From: Gracilibacillus lacisalsi DSM 19029
Lineage (GTDB): Bacteria > Bacillota > Bacilli > Bacillales > Amphibacillaceae
Reading direction: 5' to 3'
Assembly: GCF_000377765.1 (NCBI RefSeq)
Contig: NZ_KB898675.1
Coordinates: 1 to 64,000, forward strand
Length of the DNA stretch: 64,000 nt
Under the pieces are notes generated by a model that saw only the letters and a list, made by a program, of their open reading frames with translations, ran no database searches and was not told where the DNA came from. Of the stretch, positions 25,922 through 34,561 are shown piece after piece; the first letter of the stretch is position 1; every line of letters begins with the position of its first letter. The translations under genes and the position numbers were made by a program.

Positions 25922-26926
25922 ATGTTATTACGTAAAAAAGGACTAATATCATTCTTTATAGCACTTTTACTAGCAACACCTATTACTACTTTTGCGCATG
26001 TAAAATGGTTTGCGGAAGTCGAGCCGGAAAAAGTTCCGATTGAGCAAATACTATCCCCATTTTTCATTACATTTGCAATTGTTGTAGCAGTTACTTTAGC
26101 TATTTTATCACAAGTAATGGATTATTTTTTGAAAATACCGTATGCAACGAAAGTAGACGATTTCCTTAATGGTATTCGCAAATATTCTCGTCATATTCTG
26201 AAATATGGTACAGCAATTGCATTCATTATTCAATTAGTATCAGGAACAATGTTTGCACCCGAGTTTGAAATAACAGCTTTCTGGCAAATAATAATAATGG
26301 GGATTATCATTGTCTCCCTGTTAATTCCTCATCATATCAGTACGAAAGTGGCTGCCTTTTTCATGCTGGCACTGTTTATTATGGTATGGCAAGATTATGG
26401 CTGGTTTTACATGTTGGATTATGGCTTTTATTTAGCCATTATTTTTGTATTATTTATTGGAAAAACAAAGCTGGAACGTTGGGGTTTTCCTTTCTTATAT
26501 TTGGGAACAGGATTAAGTCTTTGTTGGGTCGCAGTTGAAAAATGGGTGTACCCGGCAATGTCATTGGATATTGTCGTGAATCACCATGTACCAACCTTTG
26601 GGTTTGATCCAGAAGTTTTTATTGTAATGGCAGCTTTCGTTGAATTTGTCGTTGGATATTTATTAGTTGTAGGGATTTTAAATCGAATTCTTGGTTTGGT
26701 CGTTACACTGATCTTTATCTCCACGACATTACTATTTGGTATGACAGAAATTATCGGTCATGCCATGATTCACATTGTATTGATTATCTTTATTATTGAA
26801 GGAGTATCATTTTATGATCCACCGATTCGTATACATAAGACAAAAGTAGACCAATTTGTCTTTGTGTTCTTAAACTTTATTTTGGTGTTAGCTACTTTTA
26901 TCTTAATTTATTACCGTTTTGCGTAA
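25922..26926 (+). CDS. DoxX-like polytopic membrane protein with signal peptide
   Basis: 334 residues from ATG 25922 (AAAAGGAGAAG). A cleavable-type signal peptide ends ITTFA-HVKWF, so the mature protein may begin with His26. About nine membrane segments follow. The pattern WGFPFLYLGTGLSLCWVAVEKWVYP and FVEFVVGYLLVVGILNR is DoxX-like. I do not know its function. Amino-terminal His after signal cleavage is a known copper-binding arrangement in other families (for example CopC and LPMOs), so metal binding is a testable guess. Alone on the plus strand, divergent from the HAD gene. Confidence 0.6.
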   Translation: MLLRKKGLISFFIALLLATPITTFAHVKWFAEVEPEKVPIEQILSPFFITFAIVVAVTLAILSQVMDYFLKIPYATKVDDFLNGIRKYSRHILKYGTAIAFIIQLVSGTMFAPEFEITAFWQIIIMGIIIVSLLIPHHISTKVAAFFMLALFIMVWQDYGWFYMLDYGFYLAIIFVLFIGKTKLERWGFPFLYLGTGLSLCWVAVEKWVYPAMSLDIVVNHHVPTFGFDPEVFIVMAAFVEFVVGYLLVVGILNRILGLVVTLIFISTTLLFGMTEIIGHAMIHIVLIIFIIEGVSFYDPPIRIHKTKVDQFVFVFLNFILVLATFILIYYRFA

Positions 26927-27011
26927 TTTGTCGATTTACTTGACTACTGATATCAAGTAAAATAGACGCTAATACGATTGCACACATTGTGCAGGAAAAG
27001 GGGCGAGTGTC

Positions 27012-27854
27012 ATGAAGAAAATAGCATGGATTACGGACAGCTCATGTGGTTTAGATAGAGAATATGCGGAACAACATGATATTTTTATTATTCCTTTAAA
27101 TGTAATCATCAACGGTAAAACATATAAAGAAGAAGTCGATTTAACGAAAGAAGAGTTTTATCAAATGTTAAAAGAGCACGGTGATGATGCAAAAACTAGT
27201 CAACCAGCCTATGGAGACTTCATTACCTTATATGAACGATTAAAAGAGGAGTATGATTTTGGTATTGCCATTCATGCTTCTAGTCAGCTTACTGGGACAT
27301 ATCAAAGCTCGATTTCTGCATCTGAAATGGTCGGATTTGATGTGGAAGTAATTGATTCGAAAATTGGCGATTTTGCTTTAGGCAAAATGATTGAAAATGG
27401 TGTGCAAATGGCAAGGGATGGTTATAGTGTAACTGAAATTGTCCAACAATTAAGATCATATCCAGCGTTTGCCCAAATGTACCTGATGCCACAAAGCTTT
27501 GACCAACTAAGGAAAAGTGGTAGAGTAAGTGCGGCACAATCCATATTTGCGTCATTATTAAACATTCACTTAATACTTGGCTTTGATGATGGAAAGGTTG
27601 TTGTCAAAGATAAAGTACGGATTAAAAAGCGAGCGAAACGAAAAATGTTTCAATTATTGGATGATGCAATGGATAAATATCATTTAAAAGAAATTTGTAT
27701 ACTACACGCAGGTGTCAAAGACCAAGCGTACAAATGGAAAGATGAAATCGAAAAACTACATGCAGAACTAAAAGTTAACATTCAAACCCTCGTTCCAGTA
27801 GCAGGTGTTCACACCGGTCACGGTACCATGTGTTTGGCATGGTTAAGGGATTAA
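27012..27854 (+). CDS. DegV-family fatty-acid-binding protein
   Basis: 280 residues, full length for DegV/FakB. Marks are WITDSSCGLDREYAEQ at the N-terminus, KTSQPAYGDF, ASSQLTGTYQSS (lipid-head contact), DSKIGDFALGKM, and VAGVHTGHGTMCLAW near the C-terminus. FakB-type members present fatty acids to the FakA kinase for phospholipid synthesis. Which fatty acid is not predictable here, and no fakA is nearby. ATG 27012 follows AAAAGGGGCGAG. The short inverted repeat TTACTTGA / TCAAGTAA (about 26936-26960) lies upstream. Followed by repeat locus 3. Confidence 0.88.
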   Translation: MKKIAWITDSSCGLDREYAEQHDIFIIPLNVIINGKTYKEEVDLTKEEFYQMLKEHGDDAKTSQPAYGDFITLYERLKEEYDFGIAIHASSQLTGTYQSSISASEMVGFDVEVIDSKIGDFALGKMIENGVQMARDGYSVTEIVQQLRSYPAFAQMYLMPQSFDQLRKSGRVSAAQSIFASLLNIHLILGFDDGKVVVKDKVRIKKRAKRKMFQLLDDAMDKYHLKEICILHAGVKDQAYKWKDEIEKLHAELKVNIQTLVPVAGVHTGHGTMCLAWLRD

Positions 27855-27950
27855 ACTATGAGCGTTAAATAGCTGCAGGTTATCCATAAACTGCGCAGTA
27901 TCTCTCTTGAGGAGCTGCTCTGTCCATCCTCCCATAGAGAGTGCACCGAA

Positions 27951-28380
27951 TACCGCTTCGGCAGAATACTGCGCTTTCCGTGGGCACGGCCTCAGCTAAC
28001 TTGGTAAAGAAAAGCACTTTACCAAGTGGATCTTCGGCTCGCGTGAGTTCCCACAGGAGTCTCCGTATTCTGCCTACGCTATTTTTGTTATCTGATTATA
28101 GAAAGAAATGAACTCATGGAACTAAAATTTTCTGTTTAATTACAGTGCTAATCGGCTGTGAATACATCTTTAGCATAGTCGTATTCTATGCTAAAGATGG
28201 TGGAGAAATCGACTGGTTGATTGCGGAAAAGTGTTGTGGATTATACCTTAACGAAGGCCGTCCACTTCAACTCCTGTGGGATCTGTTTGACCTGAAGATC
28301 CACTTTTTCGAGCGATTTTTGCTCGAAAAAGTTAGCTGAAGGGCAAACCCCACGGAAAGGGAAGTGGGCAGCCGGAGTGG
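27951..28380. repeat. Paired structured repeat element, locus 3
   Basis: The inverted unit at 27951-28080 has outer stem GGCAGAATAC / GTATTCTGCC and inner hairpin ACTTGGTAAAG / CTTTACCAAGT. The forward unit at 28251-28380 has outer stem CCACTTC / GAAGTGG and inner hairpin CTTTTTCGAGC / GCTCGAAAAAG. Cores CTCCTGTGGGA and CCCACGGAAAG are kept. They face away from each other across ~170 bp. The gene-free stretch 27855-28603 holds nothing else apart from the 15-mer CACAGTATGTATCTA (28470) and a terminator. A 64-codon frame inside (28145) is an artefact. Confidence 0.75.
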
Positions 28381-28509
28381 TAGTTATCATCACGATATAT
28401 GTCAAAATTATCTTTTAGGTGACCGCACATCTAATTACCACGCTACTTCAGACAGAACTTTCATTACTTCACAGTATGTATCTACTCTGAATTAAAGCAA
28501 GGTGGAAAG

Positions 28510-28543
28510 ATCAAGTTTTTCTTATTGGAAAAACTTGATTTTT
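28510..28543 (+). terminator. Rho-independent terminator downstream of repeat locus 3
   Basis: ATCAAGTTTTTC / GAAAAACTTGAT (12 bp), 6-nt loop, then T-run. No gene lies between degV and this terminator, so it ends either degV read-through or a transcript of the repeat element. Confidence 0.82.
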
Positions 28544-28603
28544 GCGTTAAAGTAGTATTATTAGAAAAAAGTCAGAATGTTTAGATAGAGAGGGCGAGCA
28601 ACA

Positions 28604-29740
28604 ATGGGACAAGGATTTGATACGAAATCTGTGCACGTAACAATGAAAAGAAAAGAAAGTGTACCAACAAAAGTAACACCCATTCATCAAACATCAGCTT
28701 TCACCTTCGAAAACCTAGAAGATATTGAGAATTTCTATAAGGGTGAACGAGAATATCTGTATACGAGAGTAGGGAACCCCAACACAGATGAACTAGGTCA
28801 TGCTGTAGCAAAACTAGAGGCAGCACCAGCAGGAATCGCTTCTTCTTCAGGACTGTCAGCAATCATGGTCGGAATGCTTTCCATTGCAAAAGCAGGAGAT
28901 CATATTATAGCGTCAGAAGACTTATATGGTGGTACGTATGAATTGCTAGCAAATGAACTAACCGCATTTGGTATTGAAGTAAGTTTTGTCTCCTTCGAAA
29001 ATGATCTGGAACAGAATATTCGAGAAAATACAGTATTACTATATACCGAATCGATTACCAATCCACTTTTACGAGTTGAAAATATAGAAAAGGTAGTCGA
29101 AATTGCTAAGAAGCATAACTTGAAGACAATGATAGATAACACATTTGCCACTCCTTATTTATTACAACCTTATGCAATGGGAGTTGATCTTGTCGTACAT
29201 AGTGCAACCAAATACCTAGGTGGACATAGTGATATTACAGCGGGTGTGTTAGCAGGTGACGAAGATTTGATTGCAAAAGCCAAAACAAAAATGGTCAATT
29301 TAGGCTCGAATTTAAGTCCATTTGAAGCATGGTTAACAGTTAGAGGTCTTAAAACATTAAGTGTTCGTATGGAACGTCATGTAAAAAATGCAGCCAAATT
29401 AGCAGATGCACTAGCTGAACATCCCGCTGTAGATAAAGTCTATTACCCGGAATTTGTCTCAGAAAAAGGCAATGGAGCTATTGTGACGATTGACATTACG
29501 AACAATGCCGATATTGCAACTTTTTTTGAGTCATTAGATTGGATCAAAATTGTGGCGACATTGGCTGGGGTAGAAACAACGGTATCTTATCCAATTGGTA
29601 CTTCTCATCGAAACTTGCCAGAGTCGTCTCAACAAGCATTAGGAATAACAAAAGGCTTAATCAGAATTTCGGTTGGAATTGAAGATGCAGCGGATATTAT
29701 TTCTACGATGAAACATGCTTTAGATCAATCAAAAAAATGA
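28604..29740 (+). CDS. Cys/Met-metabolism PLP-dependent enzyme (gamma-synthase/lyase family)
   Basis: 378 residues, PLP fold-type I. PLP lysine ~K203 in HSATKYLGGHSD. Also seen: [59 protein letters not shown], and the C-terminal ISVGIEDAADI. It could be a cystathionine gamma-synthase/lyase or methionine gamma-lyase type enzyme; exact specificity cannot be read off. Identity to mccB is only moderate by eye. ATG 28604 follows GAGAGGGCGAG. A YueD-like reductase starts 9 bp after its stop, so the two are probably one operon, though no shared pathway is evident. Confidence 0.82.
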   Translation: MGQGFDTKSVHVTMKRKESVPTKVTPIHQTSAFTFENLEDIENFYKGEREYLYTRVGNPNTDELGHAVAKLEAAPAGIASSSGLSAIMVGMLSIAKAGDHIIASEDLYGGTYELLANELTAFGIEVSFVSFENDLEQNIRENTVLLYTESITNPLLRVENIEKVVEIAKKHNLKTMIDNTFATPYLLQPYAMGVDLVVHSATKYLGGHSDITAGVLAGDEDLIAKAKTKMVNLGSNLSPFEAWLTVRGLKTLSVRMERHVKNAAKLADALAEHPAVDKVYYPEFVSEKGNGAIVTIDITNNADIATFFESLDWIKIVATLAGVETTVSYPIGTSHRNLPESSQQALGITKGLIRISVGIEDAADIISTMKHALDQSKK

Positions 29741-29749
29741 GGTGATCCC

Positions 29750-30505
29750 ATGAAATATGCCGTTATAACAGGTACTTCAAAAGGTCTTGGTGCATCGATA
29801 GCAAAACAGCTAATGGAAGCTTCTGTTCATGTGATTGGACTTGCCAGAGGAAAAAATCAAGAATTGGAAAATGCTGATTTGCCAGGCAACTATATGCATT
29901 ATCAAGTCGATTTATCTGATATCGAACAAACAGAAGTAACGTTTCAAAACATCATTTCCTTTTTGAAGGAGCAGCCAGTAGAATCCTTGCAATTAGTGCA
30001 AAATGCAGCATTAGTCTCGCCAATTGAACAAGCAGGGAAACAAGACATTGCACAGTTAACTGCCCATGTCCATGTCAATTTATTAGCCCCAATGGTAGTG
30101 ACTAATTTATGGTTGGATGCCTGGCGTGATACAGACTTATCATTGGTTATAGCTAATGTAACTTCAGGAGCAGCCAATCGATCTGTATATGGCTGGAACG
30201 CGTATGGAAGCACAAAAGCAGGATTAGATCGTTACACGGATACAGTAGCATTGGAACAAGAAACGCTAGGGACTGGCCATAAAGTTTTTTTATTCGATCC
30301 AAGTATTATGGACACTGATATGCAAGGTGAAATCCGCTCTGCAGATCCAAGCCAGTTTGTAGATGTTAATCAATTTAAAAATTATAAAGCAGAAAATAAA
30401 CTCCGTGATACAGATGTAGTTGCAAAAGTATTAGTCGACCGATTATTAAATGAAGCATCGATACAAAATGGGGAGTATTACAGTGTGAAAGATATTTTTA
30501 AGTAG
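29750..30505 (+). CDS. Short-chain dehydrogenase/reductase, YueD (benzil reductase)-like
   Basis: 251 residues. The NADP-binding motif TGTSKGLGASIA (~8-19), LARGKN for phosphate binding, QNAAL replacing the usual NNAG, catalytic Ser in VTSGAANR and YGSTKAGLD (YxxxK). C-terminal EYYSVKDIF. Overall most like Bacillus YueD/sepiapterin-reductase-type SDRs that reduce benzil to benzoin in vitro. The natural substrate is unknown. ATG 29750 follows GAGGTGATCCC that overlaps the stop region of the upstream gene. Confidence 0.75.
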   Translation: MKYAVITGTSKGLGASIAKQLMEASVHVIGLARGKNQELENADLPGNYMHYQVDLSDIEQTEVTFQNIISFLKEQPVESLQLVQNAALVSPIEQAGKQDIAQLTAHVHVNLLAPMVVTNLWLDAWRDTDLSLVIANVTSGAANRSVYGWNAYGSTKAGLDRYTDTVALEQETLGTGHKVFLFDPSIMDTDMQGEIRSADPSQFVDVNQFKNYKAENKLRDTDVVAKVLVDRLLNEASIQNGEYYSVKDIFK

Positions 30506-30534
30506 GTTATCACCCATTTTCCGTCATAACACTG

Positions 30535-30562
30535 ACCATTTTCTTTCCTCTTACATAGTTTA
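30535..30562 (+). promoter_or_regulatory. Sigma-K promoter of the YjcZ-type gene
   Basis: ACC (30535-30537), a 16-bp spacer, then CATAGTTTA (30554-30562), fitting the sigma-K pattern mACm-N16/17-CATAnnnTA. Late mother-cell expression is what is known for the small YjcZ/SscA-type spore proteins. Confidence 0.5.
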
Positions 30563-30592
30563 TAAGTGTAAGTATTATAAGGAGGGATATAG

Positions 30593-30697
30593 ATGGGTGC
30601 ACAACAATATGGTTATGGCTCAGGTTTTGCGCTAATCGTCGTGTTGTTTATTCTCTTAATCATCATTGGTGCTTCTTGGGGATACGGCGCGTACTAA
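30593..30697 (+). CDS. YjcZ-family tiny sporulation protein
   Basis: 34 residues: MGAQQYGYGSGFALIVVLFI, then LLIIIGASWGYGAY. A Gly/Tyr/Gln-rich N-terminus, one hydrophobic membrane-type helix and a Trp-Gly-Tyr-Gly end are the hallmarks of the YjcZ family (relatives include SscA, a spore assembly factor). ATG 30593 has a strong site (AAGGAGGG), a sigma-K-type promoter lies upstream and a terminator downstream. Too short for routine calling. Confidence 0.85.
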   Translation: MGAQQYGYGSGFALIVVLFILLIIIGASWGYGAY

Positions 30698-30744
30698 TTT
30701 AACAAGAGAATAGGCTTTCTCAACAGCTAGCCTGACAAAACATG

Positions 30745-30777
30745 ACCCGTTTCATTACAAGAATGAAGCGGGTTTTA
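30745..30777 (+). terminator. Terminator after the YjcZ-type gene
   Basis: ACCCGTTTCATT / AATGAAGCGGGT (one G-U pair), 5-nt loop, T-run. Confidence 0.88.
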
Positions 30778-30899
30778 AATATGTTGTAAGCTTGTCTATC
30801 ATTAAATTACTGAGTATTTTCTTACACATCTTTTCAGCAAAATATGATAAACTTTATAGAGATGAAATTTGGCAAAGGGATTTAGAAAGGAAGTTTTAA

Positions 30900-31661
30900 A
30901 TGATCACTAGAAAAAGTAAACGTGAAATAGAAATGATGCACGAAGCTGGTAAATTACTGGCACGTTGTCATAAAGAAATTGCAAAGCGAATTAAACCAGG
31001 CGTAACAACGAAAGAAATCGATGCATTTGTAGACTCCTTTTTGGCTGAACATGGCGCAACTCCAGAACAAAAAGGATACAACGGTTATCCATATGCTACT
31101 TGTGCTTCTATAAATGATGAAATTTGCCATGGCTTTCCACGTGATGAAAAGCTAGTGAGTGGTGATATTGTGACGATCGATATGGTTGTCAACCTCAATG
31201 GTGGTTTGGCAGATTCTGCATGGACATATGTAGTTGGTGAACCAGATGAAAAAACAAAGAATTTATTAGAAGTAACCAAAACTTCCCTATATAAAGGTAT
31301 TGAACAAGCAATGCCTGGAAATCGAATCGGTGATATTGGTCATGCTATTCAACAATATGCGGAAGCAGAAGGCTATTCAGTAGTTCGTGAGTTTACAGGG
31401 CATGGAATTGGTCCGACGATTCATGAAGATCCACAAATTCCGCATTTTGGTTTGGCTGGCAAAGGACCGCGTCTTAAAGAAGGTATGGTCATCACCATCG
31501 AGCCAATGATTAATGAAGGTGTATGGCAAAGTAAAATGGATGATAACAATTGGACTGCACGTACGGTCGATGGGGAACGTTCCGCACAATTTGAACACAC
31601 ATTAGTGATTTCTGAGGAAGGGCCAATTATTTTAACAGATCAAGACAATATCGAAGAATAA
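30900..31661 (+). CDS. map: Type I methionine aminopeptidase
   Basis: 253 residues. It removes N-terminal methionine from nascent proteins. All five metal ligands are visible: D94, D105, H168, E201 and E232, plus H77 (ICHGFP) and H175 (TIHEDP). The length and stand-alone setting match the second Bacillus enzyme (YflG/MapB) better than the one embedded in the ribosomal protein cluster, so this may be mapB. ATG 30900 follows GAAAGGAAG. azlC begins 21 bp downstream. Confidence 0.93.
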   Translation: MITRKSKREIEMMHEAGKLLARCHKEIAKRIKPGVTTKEIDAFVDSFLAEHGATPEQKGYNGYPYATCASINDEICHGFPRDEKLVSGDIVTIDMVVNLNGGLADSAWTYVVGEPDEKTKNLLEVTKTSLYKGIEQAMPGNRIGDIGHAIQQYAEAEGYSVVREFTGHGIGPTIHEDPQIPHFGLAGKGPRLKEGMVITIEPMINEGVWQSKMDDNNWTARTVDGERSAQFEHTLVISEEGPIILTDQDNIEE

Positions 31662-31682
31662 GCTAAAGGGGAAAAAGTTGTA

Positions 31683-32396
31683 ATGAGCCTAGAGGAGAAA
31701 CAGGTAATCAAGATGCAGATAAGAGATGGGTTCATTGCCGGATCACCAATTGTTGTAGGCTATTTACCGATAGCAATTGCTTACGGTGTTTTAGCGAAGC
31801 AGGCAGGGATGACATTAATGGAACTTACTGGTATGAGTCTCCTTGTCTATGCTGGTGCAGCTCAGTTTATGGGCGCAGGTATGATTGGTCTTGGTGTTAG
31901 TGCTCTAGAGATTATCATTGCGACGTTCGTTTTAAACTTCCGTCATTTTGTCATGAGCCTATCTTTTATTAATCAAATTAAGCAGTATGCAATGAAGTGG
32001 AAATTTGGTTTATCATTGGGCTTAACCGATGAAACCTTTTCCGTTTCATCTATTTATAAAAAACAGGGAAATCAGGCATATGGATACTTTTTCTATGGAA
32101 CGATTATGCTTACTTCCTATCTATCTTGGGTTTTGGGCTCGTTCCTTGGTGGTGTGCTCGGTGATATTATTCCTCAAAACTTAAGTCAGAGTATGGGTGT
32201 TGCGCTATATGCAATGTTTATAGGATTATTGATTCCTTCGATACGAAAATATAAACGAATTGCGATTATAAGTATTGCTGCAATGTTAATCAACTATATA
32301 GTAAGCCCATACATAGGAGATGGCTGGGGGATTGTAGTGGGTACTGTCCTAGGTGCATGTATCGGTATTTTCGTATTAGAGGAGGAGAAATTATGA
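31683..32396 (+). CDS. azlC: AzlC-family branched-chain amino acid exporter, large subunit
   Basis: 237 residues with 7-8 membrane segments. The AzlC marks GFIAGSPIVVGYLPIAIAYG, YAGAAQFMGAGMIG and NFRHFVMSLSF are present. With AzlD it forms an export system for branched-chain amino acids (or 4-azaleucine in B. subtilis). It overlaps azlD by 4 bp (ATGA), the usual translational coupling. The Lrp-like regulator AzlB found beside it in B. subtilis is absent here. Confidence 0.9.
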   Translation: MSLEEKQVIKMQIRDGFIAGSPIVVGYLPIAIAYGVLAKQAGMTLMELTGMSLLVYAGAAQFMGAGMIGLGVSALEIIIATFVLNFRHFVMSLSFINQIKQYAMKWKFGLSLGLTDETFSVSSIYKKQGNQAYGYFFYGTIMLTSYLSWVLGSFLGGVLGDIIPQNLSQSMGVALYAMFIGLLIPSIRKYKRIAIISIAAMLINYIVSPYIGDGWGIVVGTVLGACIGIFVLEEEKL

Positions 32397-32689
32397 TGAT
32401 TTGGGTCATTATTATTGGAATGGCGCTTGTCACAGTGATTCCCCGAATAATCCCAGCCTTTATCGTTGATTTCATTCAATTTCCTGATTGGGTGAATAAG
32501 TGGTTACAAGCCATTCCATATGCAGCATTAGGTGCACTGATATTTCCGGGAATTATGACAGTCGTACCAGACCAACCATATATTGGTGTCGCTGCAGGAA
32601 TAGTGGCAATTTTGCTGGCTTGGCTCCGAATTCATGTTATTTTAGTTGTATTAAGTGCGATTTTAACAGTGTTTCTTTTAACCATTTAA
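32393..32689 (+). CDS. azlD: AzlD-family branched-chain amino acid exporter, small subunit
   Basis: 98 residues with three to four membrane segments. It begins MMIWVIIIGMALVTVIPRIIP, and PYAALGALIFPGI is a family mark. ATG 32393 sits after GGAGGAG and overlaps the azlC stop. A longer reading from 32357 would lie inside azlC and is rejected. Confidence 0.9.
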   Translation: MMIWVIIIGMALVTVIPRIIPAFIVDFIQFPDWVNKWLQAIPYAALGALIFPGIMTVVPDQPYIGVAAGIVAILLAWLRIHVILVVLSAILTVFLLTI

Positions 32690-32707
32690 ATGTTAGGGTG
32701 TTAACAC

Positions 32708-33250
32708 ATGTATTATATTAGAAAAGCACGTATCGAAGACGCGCAAGCTATTGCGGAGGTTCATGTACATAGTTGGAAAGCAACTTATCAGAATTTAATT
32801 AATGAACATGATTTATCCAATACAACAGTTGAACATCGACAAATCTATTGGGAAACGATCCTGAAGTTGCCGAGACAGCAACAACCAGTGACAGTGATTG
32901 AGGAAGAGGGAGAAATTGTCGGGTTTATTTCAGGAGGCAAGGAAAGAACTGATCGTTTTGGTTATGATGGGGAAATTTTTGCAATTTATTTATTACCATC
33001 CCATCAAAGAAAAGGTCTAGGAAAACGTTTGTTAAAAGCTTTCGCGGAAGAAATGAAAGAATTAGGCTACCAGTCATTATTAATTTGGGTATTAACAAAT
33101 AATCCTACTCATCAGTTTTACTTACAATTTGGGGCTGAGAAAATCGAGCAAGAACAAACAACGATTGGTCATGGCACATATCAGGAAACAGCATACGGTT
33201 TTGTGAATATTGACACTCTCATAGATAAATTAATTGCAAAAGGACTGTAA
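32708..33250 (+). CDS. GNAT-family N-acetyltransferase
   Basis: 180 residues. GNAT fold with motif A LLPSHQRKGLGKRLLKAF (acetyl-CoA pyrophosphate loop RKGLGK, ~95-110), motif B LLIWVLTNNPTHQFYLQFGAE, and an N-terminal IRKARIEDAQAIAEVH. Substrate unknown. ATG 32708 follows TAGGGTG, 18 bp after azlD, so it may be co-transcribed. A terminator overlaps its stop codon. Confidence 0.85.
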   Translation: MYYIRKARIEDAQAIAEVHVHSWKATYQNLINEHDLSNTTVEHRQIYWETILKLPRQQQPVTVIEEEGEIVGFISGGKERTDRFGYDGEIFAIYLLPSHQRKGLGKRLLKAFAEEMKELGYQSLLIWVLTNNPTHQFYLQFGAEKIEQEQTTIGHGTYQETAYGFVNIDTLIDKLIAKGL

Positions 33251-33277
33251 CCTAATTTGGATACAGTCCTTTTTGAT
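33237..33277 (+). terminator. Terminator of the map/azlCD/GNAT cluster
   Basis: AAAAGGACTGTA / TACAGTCCTTTT with 13-nt loop and following T. The left arm includes the acetyltransferase stop codon. Confidence 0.82.
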
Positions 33278-33334
33278 GTCCAGGTATTGATCATGTGGAT
33301 AAAGTTGAGTTCACTGTCCCACGTCCATAACGCC

Positions 33335-33375
33335 CTCAGAAACTAGGCGACTTCATCCATGCTCTACGATACGAA
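33335..33375. repeat. Degenerate copy of the CTAGGCGACTTC intergenic repeat
   Basis: CTCAGAAACTAGGCGACTTC followed by ATCCATGCTCTACGATACG matches the start of the longer copy at 59716-59862. The spacer between two terminated genes holds nothing else I recognise. Confidence 0.45.
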
Positions 33376-33465
33376 ACAGTCTGCCTTCGCTTACCATTTT
33401 CTACAACGAATAATAGAAATAGCATATTGGTTTGATAGTGATTTCCTATCTCTCAACATAAGACC

Positions 33466-34341
33466 TTATTGTTCGTTTTCGTATGGTTCAATATGAATAT
33501 GGGCATGTGGTACGTCATGCTTTTCTTTTAACTTTTCCTCGATATGATCTGTAATATCGTGACTTTCTTCCACGGTCATATGTGGATCTACATAAATAGT
33601 TGCTTCAATCAGGGCTTGGTTACCATGCAATCTTCCTTTTACATCTTTAATCTCTAATACATCAGGATGGTCATGGATACTTTTTTTGATTTGATCTAAT
33701 TCTTTTGGTTGAAATCCATCTGTGAGTGTATGAGTAGCTTCTCTAAAAATATCCCAAGCTGTTTTACAAATAATCAAACCTACAATTGCTCCGGCCAAAG
33801 GGTCAAGCCAGTATATTTGAAATTGTGCCCCGATAATCCCGACAAATGCCCCAATACTTACAAGTGCGTCGGATTTGTTATCTTGAGCAGCTGCTTGAAG
33901 TGCGCTGCTGTTGATTTTTTTTCCTAAGCGTAAATTATATAGATATACAATAAACATAACAATTGCTGCTCCTAAAGCCGTCCAAGCGGTTAACATATCT
34001 GGTTGTGAAAAATCGCCAGCAATAATGGATTGGACTGTATCAAATAGTACTTGGATACCAACCATCATCATAATGAAGGCAGCTATGAGTGAAGCAATCA
34101 TTTCTGCGCGGAAGTGGCCGTAATGATGGTCTTCATCTGGTGGCTTCCGAGATATTTTTAAGCCGATTAATACAGCTATGGATGCCACAACGTCAGTGGC
34201 GTTATTTAAACCATCAGCACGTAACGCGGAGGAATTACCAATTGTGGCTATGACTAATTTAATAGTGGATAGCAGAATATATGTGATAATACTAAGCCAT
34301 GCCCCTTTTTCTCCTTCTTTATATTTATGATATTGATCCAT
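33466..34341 (-). CDS. Cation diffusion facilitator, probable manganese/iron exporter
   Basis: 291 residues from ATG 34341 (CGGAGGACG upstream). Six membrane segments and a cytoplasmic C-terminal domain (HPDVLEIKDVKGRLHGNQALIEATIYVDP...). The transport site of TM2 is DGLNNATDVV (Asn and Asp, not the HxxxD of zinc carriers), and TM5 carries AAQDNKSDALVS (DxxxD-like). This is the Mn/Fe-type CDF pattern shared with B. subtilis MneP/MneS. No yybP-ykoY manganese riboswitch is recognisable upstream. It differs clearly from the His-tailed czcD at 15274. Confidence 0.82.
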   Translation of the reverse strand: MDQYHKYKEGEKGAWLSIITYILLSTIKLVIATIGNSSALRADGLNNATDVVASIAVLIGLKISRKPPDEDHHYGHFRAEMIASLIAAFIMMMVGIQVLFDTVQSIIAGDFSQPDMLTAWTALGAAIVMFIVYLYNLRLGKKINSSALQAAAQDNKSDALVSIGAFVGIIGAQFQIYWLDPLAGAIVGLIICKTAWDIFREATHTLTDGFQPKELDQIKKSIHDHPDVLEIKDVKGRLHGNQALIEATIYVDPHMTVEESHDITDHIEEKLKEKHDVPHAHIHIEPYENEQ

Positions 34342-34561
34342 AAGCGTCCTCCGATGTTTCTTATAGTAAGATAAGCTTATCAAATGAAAGTGTTTTACGT
34401 CTACTTTTAGTGTTTCCTAATCACTAAAAAAATTGCTGAAAAAGGATTACCATACGTTTAAGATAACCATTTTCAGGGAATATGTTTAATAACCATTAAC
34501 AAAATGAATTTTTCGTCATAAAATGGTATTCAAGTAGAGCTTAGAAAGGGAGGCGTGCTTC

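Noticed and set aside
28145-28339. 64-codon frame in repeat locus 3
   Set aside because: It crosses the structured repeat, has no ribosome site, and the equivalent frame is absent in the other copies.
34342-34561. yybP-ykoY manganese riboswitch before the Mn-type CDF gene
   Set aside because: No conserved GGGGAGUA-type core or terminator seen on the minus strand upstream of 34341.
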